Source: Thermoleophilia bacterium (GTDB taxonomy: Bacteria > Actinomycetota > Thermoleophilia > Gaiellales > Gaiellaceae). From it: DNA of 48,323 bases. The translations under genes and the position numbers were made by a program. The stretch is taken from contig JAICJI010000013.1 of NCBI GenBank assembly GCA_025928515.1, forward strand, positions 1-48,323, given 5' to 3'. This document shows, piece after piece, positions 7,667 through 15,503 of the stretch (position 1 is the stretch's first letter; each line of letters starts with the position of its first letter). The notes under the pieces are model-generated. The model was not told the origin of the DNA. It saw nothing but the letters and a program-made list of their open reading frames with translations, and did no database searches.

Positions 7667-8611
7667 CTAGGCGGCGGCGCTCAGCTGGCCGCCGGTCAGC
7701 CGCAGGTAGACGTCATCGAGTGTTGGTTCGCGCGTGGCGATGGCGGTGGTGCGCACGCCGGCCCCCTCGATCGCGGCGATCGTCTCGGGCGCTCCGCGTT
7801 CGTGCAGCGGGAGCGTGATCGTCGCGCCGACCGCGAACGCGTCCTCGCCGGCGAGGCCTCGCTCGCGCAGCAGCTCGAGTGTTCGCTGGGCGTTGTCGCA
7901 GACGCGAAGCTCGACGATCTTCTCGCCGAGCTCGGCCCGCAGCGCGGCGGGGCTGTCGAGGGCGACGATCGTTCCCTCGTGGATGATCGCCAGCCGATCG
8001 CAGAGCCGTTCCGCCTCGTCGAGGTAATGAGTCGTGAGCAGGATCGTGGTCGAGGTGCGATCGCGCAGGCCGGCGATCACGTCGAGCAGCTCGGCGCGGA
8101 TGCGCGGGTCGAGCCCGACGGTGGGCTCATCGAGGAAGAGGACACGCGGACGCGAGACGAGTGCTCGGGCGATCTCGAGGCGTCGCTGCTGCCCGCCGCT
8201 GTACGTGGAGAGCGGCCGATCGAGCAGGGCGGTGAGGCCGAGCGTGTTCGCGAGCTCGTCGATGCGCGCTTTCGCCTCGGCCGGCTCGACGCGCCAGAGG
8301 CGGGCGTGGACGTCGAGGTTGCGCCGGCCGCTCAGCGAGCGGTCGACGACGGGCTCCTGGAAGACGACGCTCGAAACCGACCGCGTCTCGCGTGCCTGGC
8401 GGACGACGTCATAGCCGACCAGCTGCGCGCTGCCGGAGCTGGGAAGGATCGTCGTCGTCAGCATCCCCACGGTCGTCGACTTGCCCGCGCCATTGGGTCC
8501 GAGCAGCCCGAACACTTCACCGGCCTCGACACCGAAGCTGATCTCTTTGACCGCCTGCACGTCGCCCGGATAGGTCTTGGCGAGCTCGTTCACTTCGATT
8601 GCGAGTTCCAT
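7667..8611 (-). CDS. ABC transporter ATP-binding protein (DrrA-like)
   Basis: 314-aa ATPase of the DrrA/CcmA type. Walker A is LLGPNGAGKSTTVGML, the signature is YSGGQQRRLEIARAL, Walker B is VLFLDEPTVGLDP, and the switch histidine is in LLTTHYLDEAERLCD. The C-terminal 90 residues form the extra domain typical of drug-resistance exporters (APETIAAIEGAGV ... TREPTLDDVYLRLTGG). The ATG sits directly after the TGA of the MMPL gene, so the two are translationally coupled. Its partner permease is the next gene. Confidence 0.9.
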   Translation of the reverse strand: MELAIEVNELAKTYPGDVQAVKEISFGVEAGEVFGLLGPNGAGKSTTVGMLTTTILPSSGSAQLVGYDVVRQARETRSVSSVVFQEPVVDRSLSGRRNLDVHARLWRVEPAEAKARIDELANTLGLTALLDRPLSTYSGGQQRRLEIARALVSRPRVLFLDEPTVGLDPRIRAELLDVIAGLRDRTSTTILLTTHYLDEAERLCDRLAIIHEGTIVALDSPAALRAELGEKIVELRVCDNAQRTLELLRERGLAGEDAFAVGATITLPLHERGAPETIAAIEGAGVRTTAIATREPTLDDVYLRLTGGQLSAAA

Positions 8612-10795
8612 TCAGCTGATCTCCGTTGGCAGTGGGGCAGGAAGGCCGACGAGTTCGCCGGCAGGTCTCTCGGGTGGTTCGATCGCGAGCCGCGGCAGGA
8701 CTCGGTCAGCCCAAGCGGGAAACGCCCAGGTAGTGCGGCCAAGCAGTTGCAGCACGGCGGGTAGGAGGATCGAGCGGATCACGATCGCGTCGAGGAAGAC
8801 GGCGCTCGCGAGCGCAAGCCCGAACAACTTGAGGATGTGGTTGTTGCTGGCGGCGAAGGAGGCGAAGACGATGACCATCACCGCGGCTGCTGCGGTGATC
8901 ACCCGTCCGGTGCGGACGAGGCCGTCGCGTACGGCGGCCGAATGGTCGCCGTTATGCGTCCATTCCTCGTGAATGCGTGAAACGAGGAAGACCTCGTAAT
9001 CCATCGAGAGACCGAAGACGATCGCGAACACGATCACCGGGATGAAGGCCTCGATCGGTGCCCGTGTGGCGCCGATCAGGCTCGCCGCCCAGCCGCGCTC
9101 GAACACCGCCTGCACGATGCCGAGCGCTGCCCCGATCGAGAGCAGGTTCATGATCGCCGCCTGCAGTGGGATCAGCAGCGAGCGGAAGACGATCAGCAGC
9201 AGGAGCGCAGAGAGCAAGATGACGACGCCGATGAACAGCGGCAGCTTGTCCGACAGGACATGTGCGAAGTCGACCTGCGATGCCGTGAAGGCGCCGACGT
9301 AGACCGTCAGGCCCGTCGTCTTCACAACCGGCGGGATGACGCTTGCGCGCAGGTGCTTGACGAGGTCGTAGGTTTGCGTGCTCTGCGGTGAGGTGCTCGG
9401 GAACACCGTGACGGCCGCGGTATTGCGAGCGCCGTTGAGGACGGGCCGCCCGACCGAGGCGACACCGGGCGTGCGGGCAACCGCGCCCGTCAGGCGGGCC
9501 AGCGCTGTGCGCGCGCCGGTGCCGGGGAGGCGCACCGCGAGCAAGAGGGGGCCGTTGAATCCTGGCCCGAAGCCCTCGCTCAAGAGCTGATACGCCCGAT
9601 GGGTGGTCGTCGAGCGCGGATCGTTGCCGGCGTCGCTTGCGGCCAAGCGCAGACCGAATGCGGGAACCGCCAGCGCCAGCAGGAGCGCCGTCGAGGCGAG
9701 CGCGGCAAGCGCCGGACGACGCTGGATCAGGCCGACCCAGCGTGGCCATGCCCCGGCACGTGTGGGAATCGCCGACGATCCATGACGTCGAGACCGTCTC
9801 GTCCCGATCCGCTTCCCCGTGAGAGAAAGCAGCGCAGGGAGCAACGTGAGTGACGCCGCGAGCACGAGCAGCACCGTCAGGGATGTGGCGAGCGCGACTC
9901 CATAGAAGAGCCGCACACCGACGACGAACAGCCCCAGCACGGCGATGACGACCGTTGCTCCGGCGAAGGCGATCGAGCGCCCGGCGGTGTTCATCGCAAG
10001 CTCGATCGCGGCATTGACGTCGCCGCCGTTGCGGCGATAGGCGTCGCGATAGCGCGTGACGAGGAACAGGGCGTAATCGATCCCGACGCCGAGACCGATC
10101 AACAGCGCAAGCTCCGAAGCGAAGTCCGGTGTGTCCAGCACGTGCGTGAGCGCCGCGATCAGCCCCATGCTCGTTCCGAGGCCGAAGAGCGCACTCACGA
10201 TCGGCAGCCCCATCGCAAGCAGTGACCCGAAGCTCAGGAACAAGACGACCATTGCGGCGGCGATCCCGATCGCGGTCGCTGCGCCGAGCGAGGGCCGCTG
10301 CGTCTGCTCGACTGCGCTGCCGCCCAGTGCGACGTCCAGGTTCGATGCTCGCGCTGATTGCGCGACGCTGATGACCCGCTCGACGGCGTGCGTCGGTAGG
10401 GCATCGCCGCGCTCGTCGAACTCGACGGTCGCGAAGCCGATCGTGGCGCTCCGCGAAATGGCGTGGGGGTCACGGAACGGGCTGACGACGCCGGTCACAT
10501 GAGGCGAGCGCGCCACGGCGCGCAGCGCCCTGGTGATGCGCGCGCGCGTCGCGACGTCCGCGAGCGTCCCTCTCGTCGTATGGAAGACGATGTGGTCGGA
10601 GTCGCCCGCTTGACTGGGGAAGCTGCGGTTCAGAAGATCGGTCGCGCGCTGAGCGTCCGTGTGCGGCAACGTGAGGTTGTTGACGAAATGGTTCTTGAGG
10701 CCGGTTGCCATGCCGAGGGAGCCGACGAGCAGCACGACCCAGAGCGCGATGACGGCGCGGCGGCGACGAATCGACCAGCGGGCGAGTGTCTGCAT
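8612..10795 (-). CDS. MMPL/RND family exporter
   Basis: 727-aa member of the MMPL branch of RND transporters, which move lipids or hydrophobic drugs with the proton gradient. Two halves each have one leading membrane helix (RRAVIALWVVLLVGSLGMA; ALAALASTALLLALAVPAF), an extracytoplasmic porter loop and a block of five helices. The family segment GLGVGIDYALFLVTRYRDA occurs in the first half and FGLSMDYEVFLVSRIHEEW in the second. The start MQTLARWSIRRRRAV was chosen because AAGGAG lies 12 bp upstream; a longer frame to 11032 is only read-through. Its promoter matches the ECF41 consensus. Confidence 0.92.
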   Translation of the reverse strand: MQTLARWSIRRRRAVIALWVVLLVGSLGMATGLKNHFVNNLTLPHTDAQRATDLLNRSFPSQAGDSDHIVFHTTRGTLADVATRARITRALRAVARSPHVTGVVSPFRDPHAISRSATIGFATVEFDERGDALPTHAVERVISVAQSARASNLDVALGGSAVEQTQRPSLGAATAIGIAAAMVVLFLSFGSLLAMGLPIVSALFGLGTSMGLIAALTHVLDTPDFASELALLIGLGVGIDYALFLVTRYRDAYRRNGGDVNAAIELAMNTAGRSIAFAGATVVIAVLGLFVVGVRLFYGVALATSLTVLLVLAASLTLLPALLSLTGKRIGTRRSRRHGSSAIPTRAGAWPRWVGLIQRRPALAALASTALLLALAVPAFGLRLAASDAGNDPRSTTTHRAYQLLSEGFGPGFNGPLLLAVRLPGTGARTALARLTGAVARTPGVASVGRPVLNGARNTAAVTVFPSTSPQSTQTYDLVKHLRASVIPPVVKTTGLTVYVGAFTASQVDFAHVLSDKLPLFIGVVILLSALLLLIVFRSLLIPLQAAIMNLLSIGAALGIVQAVFERGWAASLIGATRAPIEAFIPVIVFAIVFGLSMDYEVFLVSRIHEEWTHNGDHSAAVRDGLVRTGRVITAAAAVMVIVFASFAASNNHILKLFGLALASAVFLDAIVIRSILLPAVLQLLGRTTWAFPAWADRVLPRLAIEPPERPAGELVGLPAPLPTEIS

Positions 10796-10859
10796 TGACG
10801 TGAATCGACTCCTTCGTGGTTGAGTGGGCGGTGGGCGCGCTTGCTGTCTCACTTCTGAT

Positions 10860-10886
10860 GACGGATGCCGACAGCGGGATGTGACA
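10860..10886 (-). promoter_or_regulatory. ECF41-type promoter of the MMPL-ABC operon
   Basis: On the minus strand a TGTCACA box (10880-10886) is followed by a 16-bp spacer and CGTC (10860-10863). This is a full match to the TGTCACA-N16-CGTC promoter I recall for ECF41 sigma factors, whose gene is the divergent neighbour. It lies about 65 bp upstream of the MMPL start. Confidence 0.75.
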
Positions 10887-10903
10887 GCGGCGAGCCCAGC
10901 CAA

Positions 10904-10930
10904 CGTCACATCGGTCGGCTCCATTTCGTC
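10904..10930 (+). promoter_or_regulatory. ECF41-type autoregulatory promoter
   Basis: CGTCACA (10904-10910), a 16-bp spacer and CGTC (10927-10930): one mismatch, in the first base, from TGTCACA-N16-CGTC. It lies 35 bp before the sigma-factor ATG and probably gives autoregulation. Confidence 0.65.
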
Positions 10931-10965
10931 ATCTCTAGTGAAGGCCGCAAACCAATGGACGTGAC

Positions 10966-11844
10966 ATGAGCGACAGCAAATGGCTTGCCGAGCGGTTCGA
11001 GGAGCAGCGCCCGCACCTGCGCGCGATCGCATACCGGATGCTCGGGTCGGTGGCCGAGAGCGACGACGCGGTGCAGGAGGCCTGGCTGCGCCTCAGTCGC
11101 GCGGATCAGGCCGTCGAGAACCTCGGCGGGTGGCTGACGACCGTCGTCGGCCGCGTCTGCCTGGACATGCTCCGCGCCCGCCGTGCACGTCGCGAGGACT
11201 ACGTCGGATCATGGCTTCCGGAGCCGATCGTCACGATCGACGACAGCCCCAACCCCGAGCAGGAAGCCTTGATCGCCGACTCGGTCGGCCTCGCTCTCCT
11301 CGTCGTACTCGAGACGCTGACGCCGAGCGAGCGCCTTGCGTTCGTCCTGCACGACATGTTCGCCGTGCCTTTCGACGAGATCGCACCGATCATCAACCGC
11401 ACCCCGACCGCAACACGCCAGATCGCGAGCCGTGCGCGCCGAGCCGTCCGGGGCGCTACACCCAAGCTGGATGCCGACCTTGCAGAGCAGCGACAGGTCG
11501 TCGACGCATTCCTCGCTGCCTCGCGCGCCGGCGACTTCGAGGCGCTGGTCGCCGTTCTCGACCCCGAGGTCGTCTTCCGCGTCGACGCCGGCCTCGGCAC
11601 TGGCCGTGGTGCCCGGCCGCCGATCGAGGGTGCCCCTGCCGTCGCACGCCAAATCCTCGCCCGAGGTTCCAGACTTGCACCGTTCGCCCAGCCCGCGCTC
11701 GTCAACGGCGCCGCAGGACTCGTCGTCGGACAACCAGACCAGCCGTTCGCAGTCGTCGGCTTCACGATCTCCGGCGGGCGGATCGTCGACATCGACCTGA
11801 TCACCGACCCGGACAAGCTGCCCCGCTTCGTCGTCGAGGGATAG
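10966..11844 (+). CDS. sigJ: ECF41-family sigma factor with SnoaL-like C-terminal domain
   Basis: 292-aa extracytoplasmic-function sigma factor. Sigma region 2 (about 12-75; HLRAIAYRMLGSVAESDDAVQEAWLRL) binds core polymerase and the -10 element; region 4 (about 105-160) has LTPSERLAFVLHDMF and the helix-turn-helix FDEIAPIINRTPTATRQIASRARR. The SnoaL-like tail (about 170-290) replaces an anti-sigma factor. ECF41 hallmarks are present: the linker motif WLPEP near residue 83 and the tail motif DPDKL near 282 (NPDKL in most). Divergent from the MMPL-ABC operon with matching promoters on both sides. ECF41 genes usually neighbour a carboxymuconolactone decarboxylase-type gene; none is here. The gene symbol is by similarity only. 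Confidence 0.9.
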   Translation: MSDSKWLAERFEEQRPHLRAIAYRMLGSVAESDDAVQEAWLRLSRADQAVENLGGWLTTVVGRVCLDMLRARRARREDYVGSWLPEPIVTIDDSPNPEQEALIADSVGLALLVVLETLTPSERLAFVLHDMFAVPFDEIAPIINRTPTATRQIASRARRAVRGATPKLDADLAEQRQVVDAFLAASRAGDFEALVAVLDPEVVFRVDAGLGTGRGARPPIEGAPAVARQILARGSRLAPFAQPALVNGAAGLVVGQPDQPFAVVGFTISGGRIVDIDLITDPDKLPRFVVEG

Positions 11845-11900
11845 CCGAACCGAAAGGCGGCGTTCCGGAACGACCTCGAGTTACGCCGTACCCATGAAGA

Positions 11901-11931
11901 ACAGCGGGCCGCCTCGAGGGCGGCCCGCTGT
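11901..11931. terminator. Strong bidirectional hairpin
   Basis: A perfect 13-bp GC-rich stem ACAGCGGGCCGCC/GGCGGCCCGCTGT around a 5-nt loop. It lies between the convergent ends of the sigma-factor gene and the secreted-protein gene at 11998. There is no long T run, so the call rests on stem strength and position. Confidence 0.75.
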
Positions 11932-11997
11932 CTGCGCGGACGGTCGATGGCGCCGCAGCCTTCGCCGCCGCAAGCGTTTCTCTGTTCGGGTTGGCGC

Positions 11998-12444
11998 TTA
12001 GCTCGAGGCAGGCCCCTTGTCGATGATCTGGAACGCAGGCTGGTTCAACAGCGCGTTCTGCACATCGGCGAGTGTGGCGCTCTTGAAGGCCAACCGCGAG
12101 GCGCGGATCTTGACCGTGCCGACATCGCCCGGCTGTGAGGCGGCAACGGACGTGACGCCGTTCTTGAGCAAGAGCGTCGTCTGTGCGCCGGTGCTGAGCG
12201 TGATCGTCTGGCCGACGAGCAGCTTGCCGTGACGGTTCGAGTGGCTCACGTCGATCGTGATCGAGCCCGGCGTGCTCGTCGTCGAGTCGAAGGCCGTGTA
12301 GGCGTAGACCATGCCCTTCAAGACGTACATGACCCTCGCCTTGCCGTGGTTCGTGTGGGTCCCGGCTGTCGGAGGCTTTCCCTTCGCCAGAGCAACGCTC
12401 GGGATCATCAGGGCGGCGATCACGAACGGAAGCAGCTTCTTCAT
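11998..12444 (-). CDS. Secreted protein of unknown function
   Basis: 148 aa with a clear signal peptide (MKKLLPFVIAALMIPSVALA, cleavage expected after ALA). The mature part is small and beta-rich: KARVMYVLKGMVYAYTAF, GSITIDVSHSNRHGKLLVGQTITLS and VGTVKIRASRLAFKSATLADV, which suggest an OB-like or beta-barrel fold. No cysteine and no catalytic motif are seen. The Shine-Dalgarno AAGGAGAG lies 7 bp before ATG. I do not recognise the family. It is divergent from the Asp-box protein gene with 202 bp between starts. Confidence 0.7.
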   Translation of the reverse strand: MKKLLPFVIAALMIPSVALAKGKPPTAGTHTNHGKARVMYVLKGMVYAYTAFDSTTSTPGSITIDVSHSNRHGKLLVGQTITLSTGAQTTLLLKNGVTSVAASQPGDVGTVKIRASRLAFKSATLADVQNALLNQPAFQIIDKGPASS

Positions 12445-12646
12445 TACTAACTCTCCTTTGCTCGTTCCCTTGCCTCCCCGGTACTCGGATCGTGTGTCTG
12501 GGCTGTAAAGGGCGGCATCAGCCCCGTGTAAGCGCCGTGTAAGGCGGATGCCTCCTCGGGCGGCGCGGTGCTGCCGGGAAACCGCTTACGATCAGGTGGC
12601 GTACAGACCGGGGGGTCATCTCTGTTCGAGGAGAAGGAGGGGGCAA

Positions 12647-14026
12647 GTGGATAAGCGGCTTATCGTCGTTGCCACTGGCGTTTGCGCATTGGTCGTAGGC
12701 GCAGTTGTGGCGGGTAGAGCAGGAGCGAACCCGCCGGCGTTCTCGAATACGCAGCTCACAGTGCCGCTGACGCAGTCGTTCCCAGGAATCGTGAGCAACA
12801 CCACCGGCGACAGCGAGCCGTCGGTCTCGATCGGGCTCGACGGGCACATGGTCGTAGGGGGCCTTTCCTGGATCCCGGCGCAGGTGAACGCCTGGACGGG
12901 GCCGGCGGGCAGCGTCCCCAGCTATTTCGGCGCACTCGACCAGAGCGTCGGACTGAAGGGCAACGGCCGCTTCGCCGTCGGGGATGGCGACGAGGACTTC
13001 GACGTCGGCTCGACCGGGACGACGCATTTCGCCGATCTGATCTTCATCCCGTCCAACGGCAAGACCCAGCTTGGGGTCGCCGAGACGAACTGCCCCGCGG
13101 GAGCGACATCGAGGTCGCAGTGCAACGAGCGTGTGCTCGACACCGCCGGCGCGGACCGCCAGTGGGTCACCTCGAACGGCAAGAGCGTCTGGGTCTCCTA
13201 CCACGACTCCGGCAACAGCACCCTCATTCACGTGCAGTACTCCGCCGACGACGGTCAGACCTGGAAAAAGGTGGGAAGCCCCATCCCCGGCCAGGGCCAG
13301 GCAACCGGGGACGCGACCTTCAACAACGACCAGGGCCCGATCGTCGCGGATCCGACCACCGGCGACGTCTTCGACATCTACGCCGCCGGTCAGGCCGGAA
13401 TCCAGAAGGCGAAGAGCGCGACGTTCAACAACATCTACGTCTCGCGGTCAACGGACAACGGCAAGAGCTGGGCCTCGACACGCGTCTTCCACGCGCCGCT
13501 CTTCACAGGGCTGAACAGCGTCTTCCCCGCGCTCGCCGTCGACCCGCTGACCGGTGAGCTGTACGCGGTCTGGACCGACACCCACGGCGTAGCGGTCTCG
13601 ACCTCCGCAGACCACGGGACGACCTGGTCGACGCCGCAGATCGTGTCGAACATCGCGACCACGGTGATGCCCTGGGTGGCCGCCTACAACAGCAAGGTCG
13701 ACGTCGTCTACTACGGCACCACCGCCAGCTCAAACACCGACCCCGCGGCGGCCTGGAACACGTACGACGCACAGTCGACCAACGGCGGGGCGTTCCAGCA
13801 GATCCCGGTCTCGAACACGCCGAATCACACCGGCGAGATCTGCCTCGAGGGTGACGGGTGTCCAAACCAGAACGTGACCAGGACGCTTCTCGACCTCTTC
13901 GAGGTAGCCGAGAATCCAATCACGGGCAAGGCGTCGATCGCCTACGTCGACGACAGCTTCAACACCTGGTCCAACAACGGCACGACGTTCCCACTCCCGG
14001 AACTCGTCCTCGCCCAGGAGAACTAG
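12647..14026 (+). CDS. Secreted Asp-box (sialidase-like) beta-propeller protein
   Basis: 459 aa with an N-terminal export signal (LIVVATGVCALVVGAVVAGRAGA). At least three Asp-box repeats of the S-x-D-x-G-x-T-W type are visible: SADDGQTW near residue 198, STDNGKSW near 267 and SADHGTTW near 320. This marks a six-bladed propeller as in sialidases and BNR exo-glycosidases. The sialidase Arg triad is not obvious, so glycosidase activity is unproven. Start GTG 12647 was chosen because GAAGGAGGGGG lies 4-14 bp upstream; the upstream in-frame extension has no signal peptide. A terminator hairpin follows. Confidence 0.8.
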   Translation: MDKRLIVVATGVCALVVGAVVAGRAGANPPAFSNTQLTVPLTQSFPGIVSNTTGDSEPSVSIGLDGHMVVGGLSWIPAQVNAWTGPAGSVPSYFGALDQSVGLKGNGRFAVGDGDEDFDVGSTGTTHFADLIFIPSNGKTQLGVAETNCPAGATSRSQCNERVLDTAGADRQWVTSNGKSVWVSYHDSGNSTLIHVQYSADDGQTWKKVGSPIPGQGQATGDATFNNDQGPIVADPTTGDVFDIYAAGQAGIQKAKSATFNNIYVSRSTDNGKSWASTRVFHAPLFTGLNSVFPALAVDPLTGELYAVWTDTHGVAVSTSADHGTTWSTPQIVSNIATTVMPWVAAYNSKVDVVYYGTTASSNTDPAAAWNTYDAQSTNGGAFQQIPVSNTPNHTGEICLEGDGCPNQNVTRTLLDLFEVAENPITGKASIAYVDDSFNTWSNNGTTFPLPELVLAQEN

Positions 14027-14044
14027 CCTCGCGCACCTGGTGTC

Positions 14045-14075
14045 GCGGCCGACGCTTTCCTTCGGCGTCGGCCGC
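14045..14075 (+). terminator. Terminator hairpin after the Asp-box gene
   Basis: Perfect 11-bp stem GCGGCCGACGC/GCGTCGGCCGC with a 9-nt pyrimidine-rich loop, 18 bp after the stop codon. No T tract follows. Confidence 0.7.
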
Positions 14076-14186
14076 GGCACCTGATCGCCGCGGCGCTTCC
14101 GTCTCGGTCACCGCACGAGGTCGCGAGCCCGCCGGGCACCTCCGGCGTGAGAAGATGCGGCGTCGCGACGAGCCGGAGGTGGAGAG

Positions 14187-15392
14187 GTGAGCGTAGGGAG
14201 GATGCAGCGCAGGGAGTTCCTGACGAAGGGCGCGGTTGCTCTGGGATCGCTCGCAGCCGCCCCGGTGATCGGTGCGCGGGGCGCGCAGGCCGCGGTGGGC
14301 CGCGCGTTCGGCGGCATCGCCCCCGGCCAGCTCGGGGTGGTCGGCTGCGATCACGTCGGGATCACGGTTCCCGATCTCAACCAGGCGATCGAGTGGTTCG
14401 AGGACGTGATGGGCGCGGTCGCGCCACTCACGTTCGGCCCGTTCCCGGCGGGGCCGTTCGTGGCGAGCGTCGTCGACGTCGCCGAGACGGCCTCGATCGA
14501 CCAGATCACGATGCTCCGCATCGGTCACAGCGCCAACATCGAGCTCTTCAAGTACACGGCGCCCGACGGCCAGCGGCACGACATGCCGAAGAACTCCGAC
14601 TGGAGCGGCCATCACATCGCCTTCTACGTCACCGACATCGAGCCGGCGGTCGAGTACATGGTCGAGAAGGGCGTGCGCAAGATGCCGGCCGGCCCATTCA
14701 CCCTGACCGCCGGGCCTGCCGCCGGCCAGACGATCCAGTACTTCCAGACGCCGTGGGGCGGTTACATCGAGTTCATCAGCTACCCGGACGGCATGGCGTA
14801 CGAGGGGCCGAGCGTGAAGCCGCTCTGGTCGCCGAAGCTGAACGGGATGGACTCCGTCGTGACCAACGTGCCCGGTTTGCTCGGGATCGACCACGTGGGT
14901 CTCACCGTCTCGAACCTCGACGTCGCTGCGTCCTGGCTCGAGCAGAATCTCGGCTTCATCAACCCGCTCACCTTCGGGCCTTTCAGCGATCCGGTCGGGA
15001 CGTTCATGACCGATCTCGTCGACGTCGACCCGCGCGCGGTCGTGCAGCAGATCCGCATGCTGCGCGGCGGCAACGGTCCCGGCGTCGAGCTGTTCCAGTA
15101 CACGTCGCCCGACCAGGATCAGACGTTCCGCAAGAACTCCGACTGGGGCGGCCACCACGTGACGTTCTACGTACGCCACATCGACAAGGGTGTCGACTTC
15201 CTCCAGGCCGAGACGGGGACCAAGCTGTTCGGTCCCGTGACGCTGACGGACGGTCCCGCCGCCGGCCAGCAGATCAACTACTTCGAGAATCCGTTCGGAA
15301 CCGACATCGAGCTGATCAGCTACCCGCACGGCATGGCGTACCAGTCGAGCGCCCCGATCCCGCTCTGGGACCCGCGCGACAACCATCCGTAA
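14187..15392 (+). CDS. Tat-exported protein with two tandem VOC (glyoxalase-fold) modules
   Basis: 401 aa with a twin-arginine signal (QRREFLTKGAVALGSLAAA). Two similar VOC modules follow, at about 50-205 and 230-390. Each has the strand with the first metal histidine (CDHVGITV; IDHVGLTV), an IELFKY/VELFQY strand, a KNSDW-xGHH segment and a terminal IEFISYPDGMAY/IELISYPHGMAY strand. The two-His, two-Glu set needed for a divalent metal is thus present in both. VOC enzymes act as lyases, isomerases or ring-cleaving dioxygenases; the substrate cannot be told. Tat export suggests cofactor or metal loading in the cytoplasm. GTG 14187 is preceded by GGAGGTGGAG. Confidence 0.8.
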   Translation: MSVGRMQRREFLTKGAVALGSLAAAPVIGARGAQAAVGRAFGGIAPGQLGVVGCDHVGITVPDLNQAIEWFEDVMGAVAPLTFGPFPAGPFVASVVDVAETASIDQITMLRIGHSANIELFKYTAPDGQRHDMPKNSDWSGHHIAFYVTDIEPAVEYMVEKGVRKMPAGPFTLTAGPAAGQTIQYFQTPWGGYIEFISYPDGMAYEGPSVKPLWSPKLNGMDSVVTNVPGLLGIDHVGLTVSNLDVAASWLEQNLGFINPLTFGPFSDPVGTFMTDLVDVDPRAVVQQIRMLRGGNGPGVELFQYTSPDQDQTFRKNSDWGGHHVTFYVRHIDKGVDFLQAETGTKLFGPVTLTDGPAAGQQINYFENPFGTDIELISYPHGMAYQSSAPIPLWDPRDNHP

Positions 15393-15503
15393 GGCCGTTG
15401 GTCGGGCGCGCCTTCCGCGCGCAAACGTGACGCGCTTATAGGATCCCCGCCGGATCGTCGGCCCCCAGTCCCGCGATCCCATTCAATTGGGGGAGGTCAA
15501 CCA

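Noticed and set aside
13959-15482. Long minus-strand frame (507 codons) opposite the double VOC gene
   Set aside because: The forward strand encodes a Tat signal and conserved VOC motifs; the minus frame has charged repeats with no family features.
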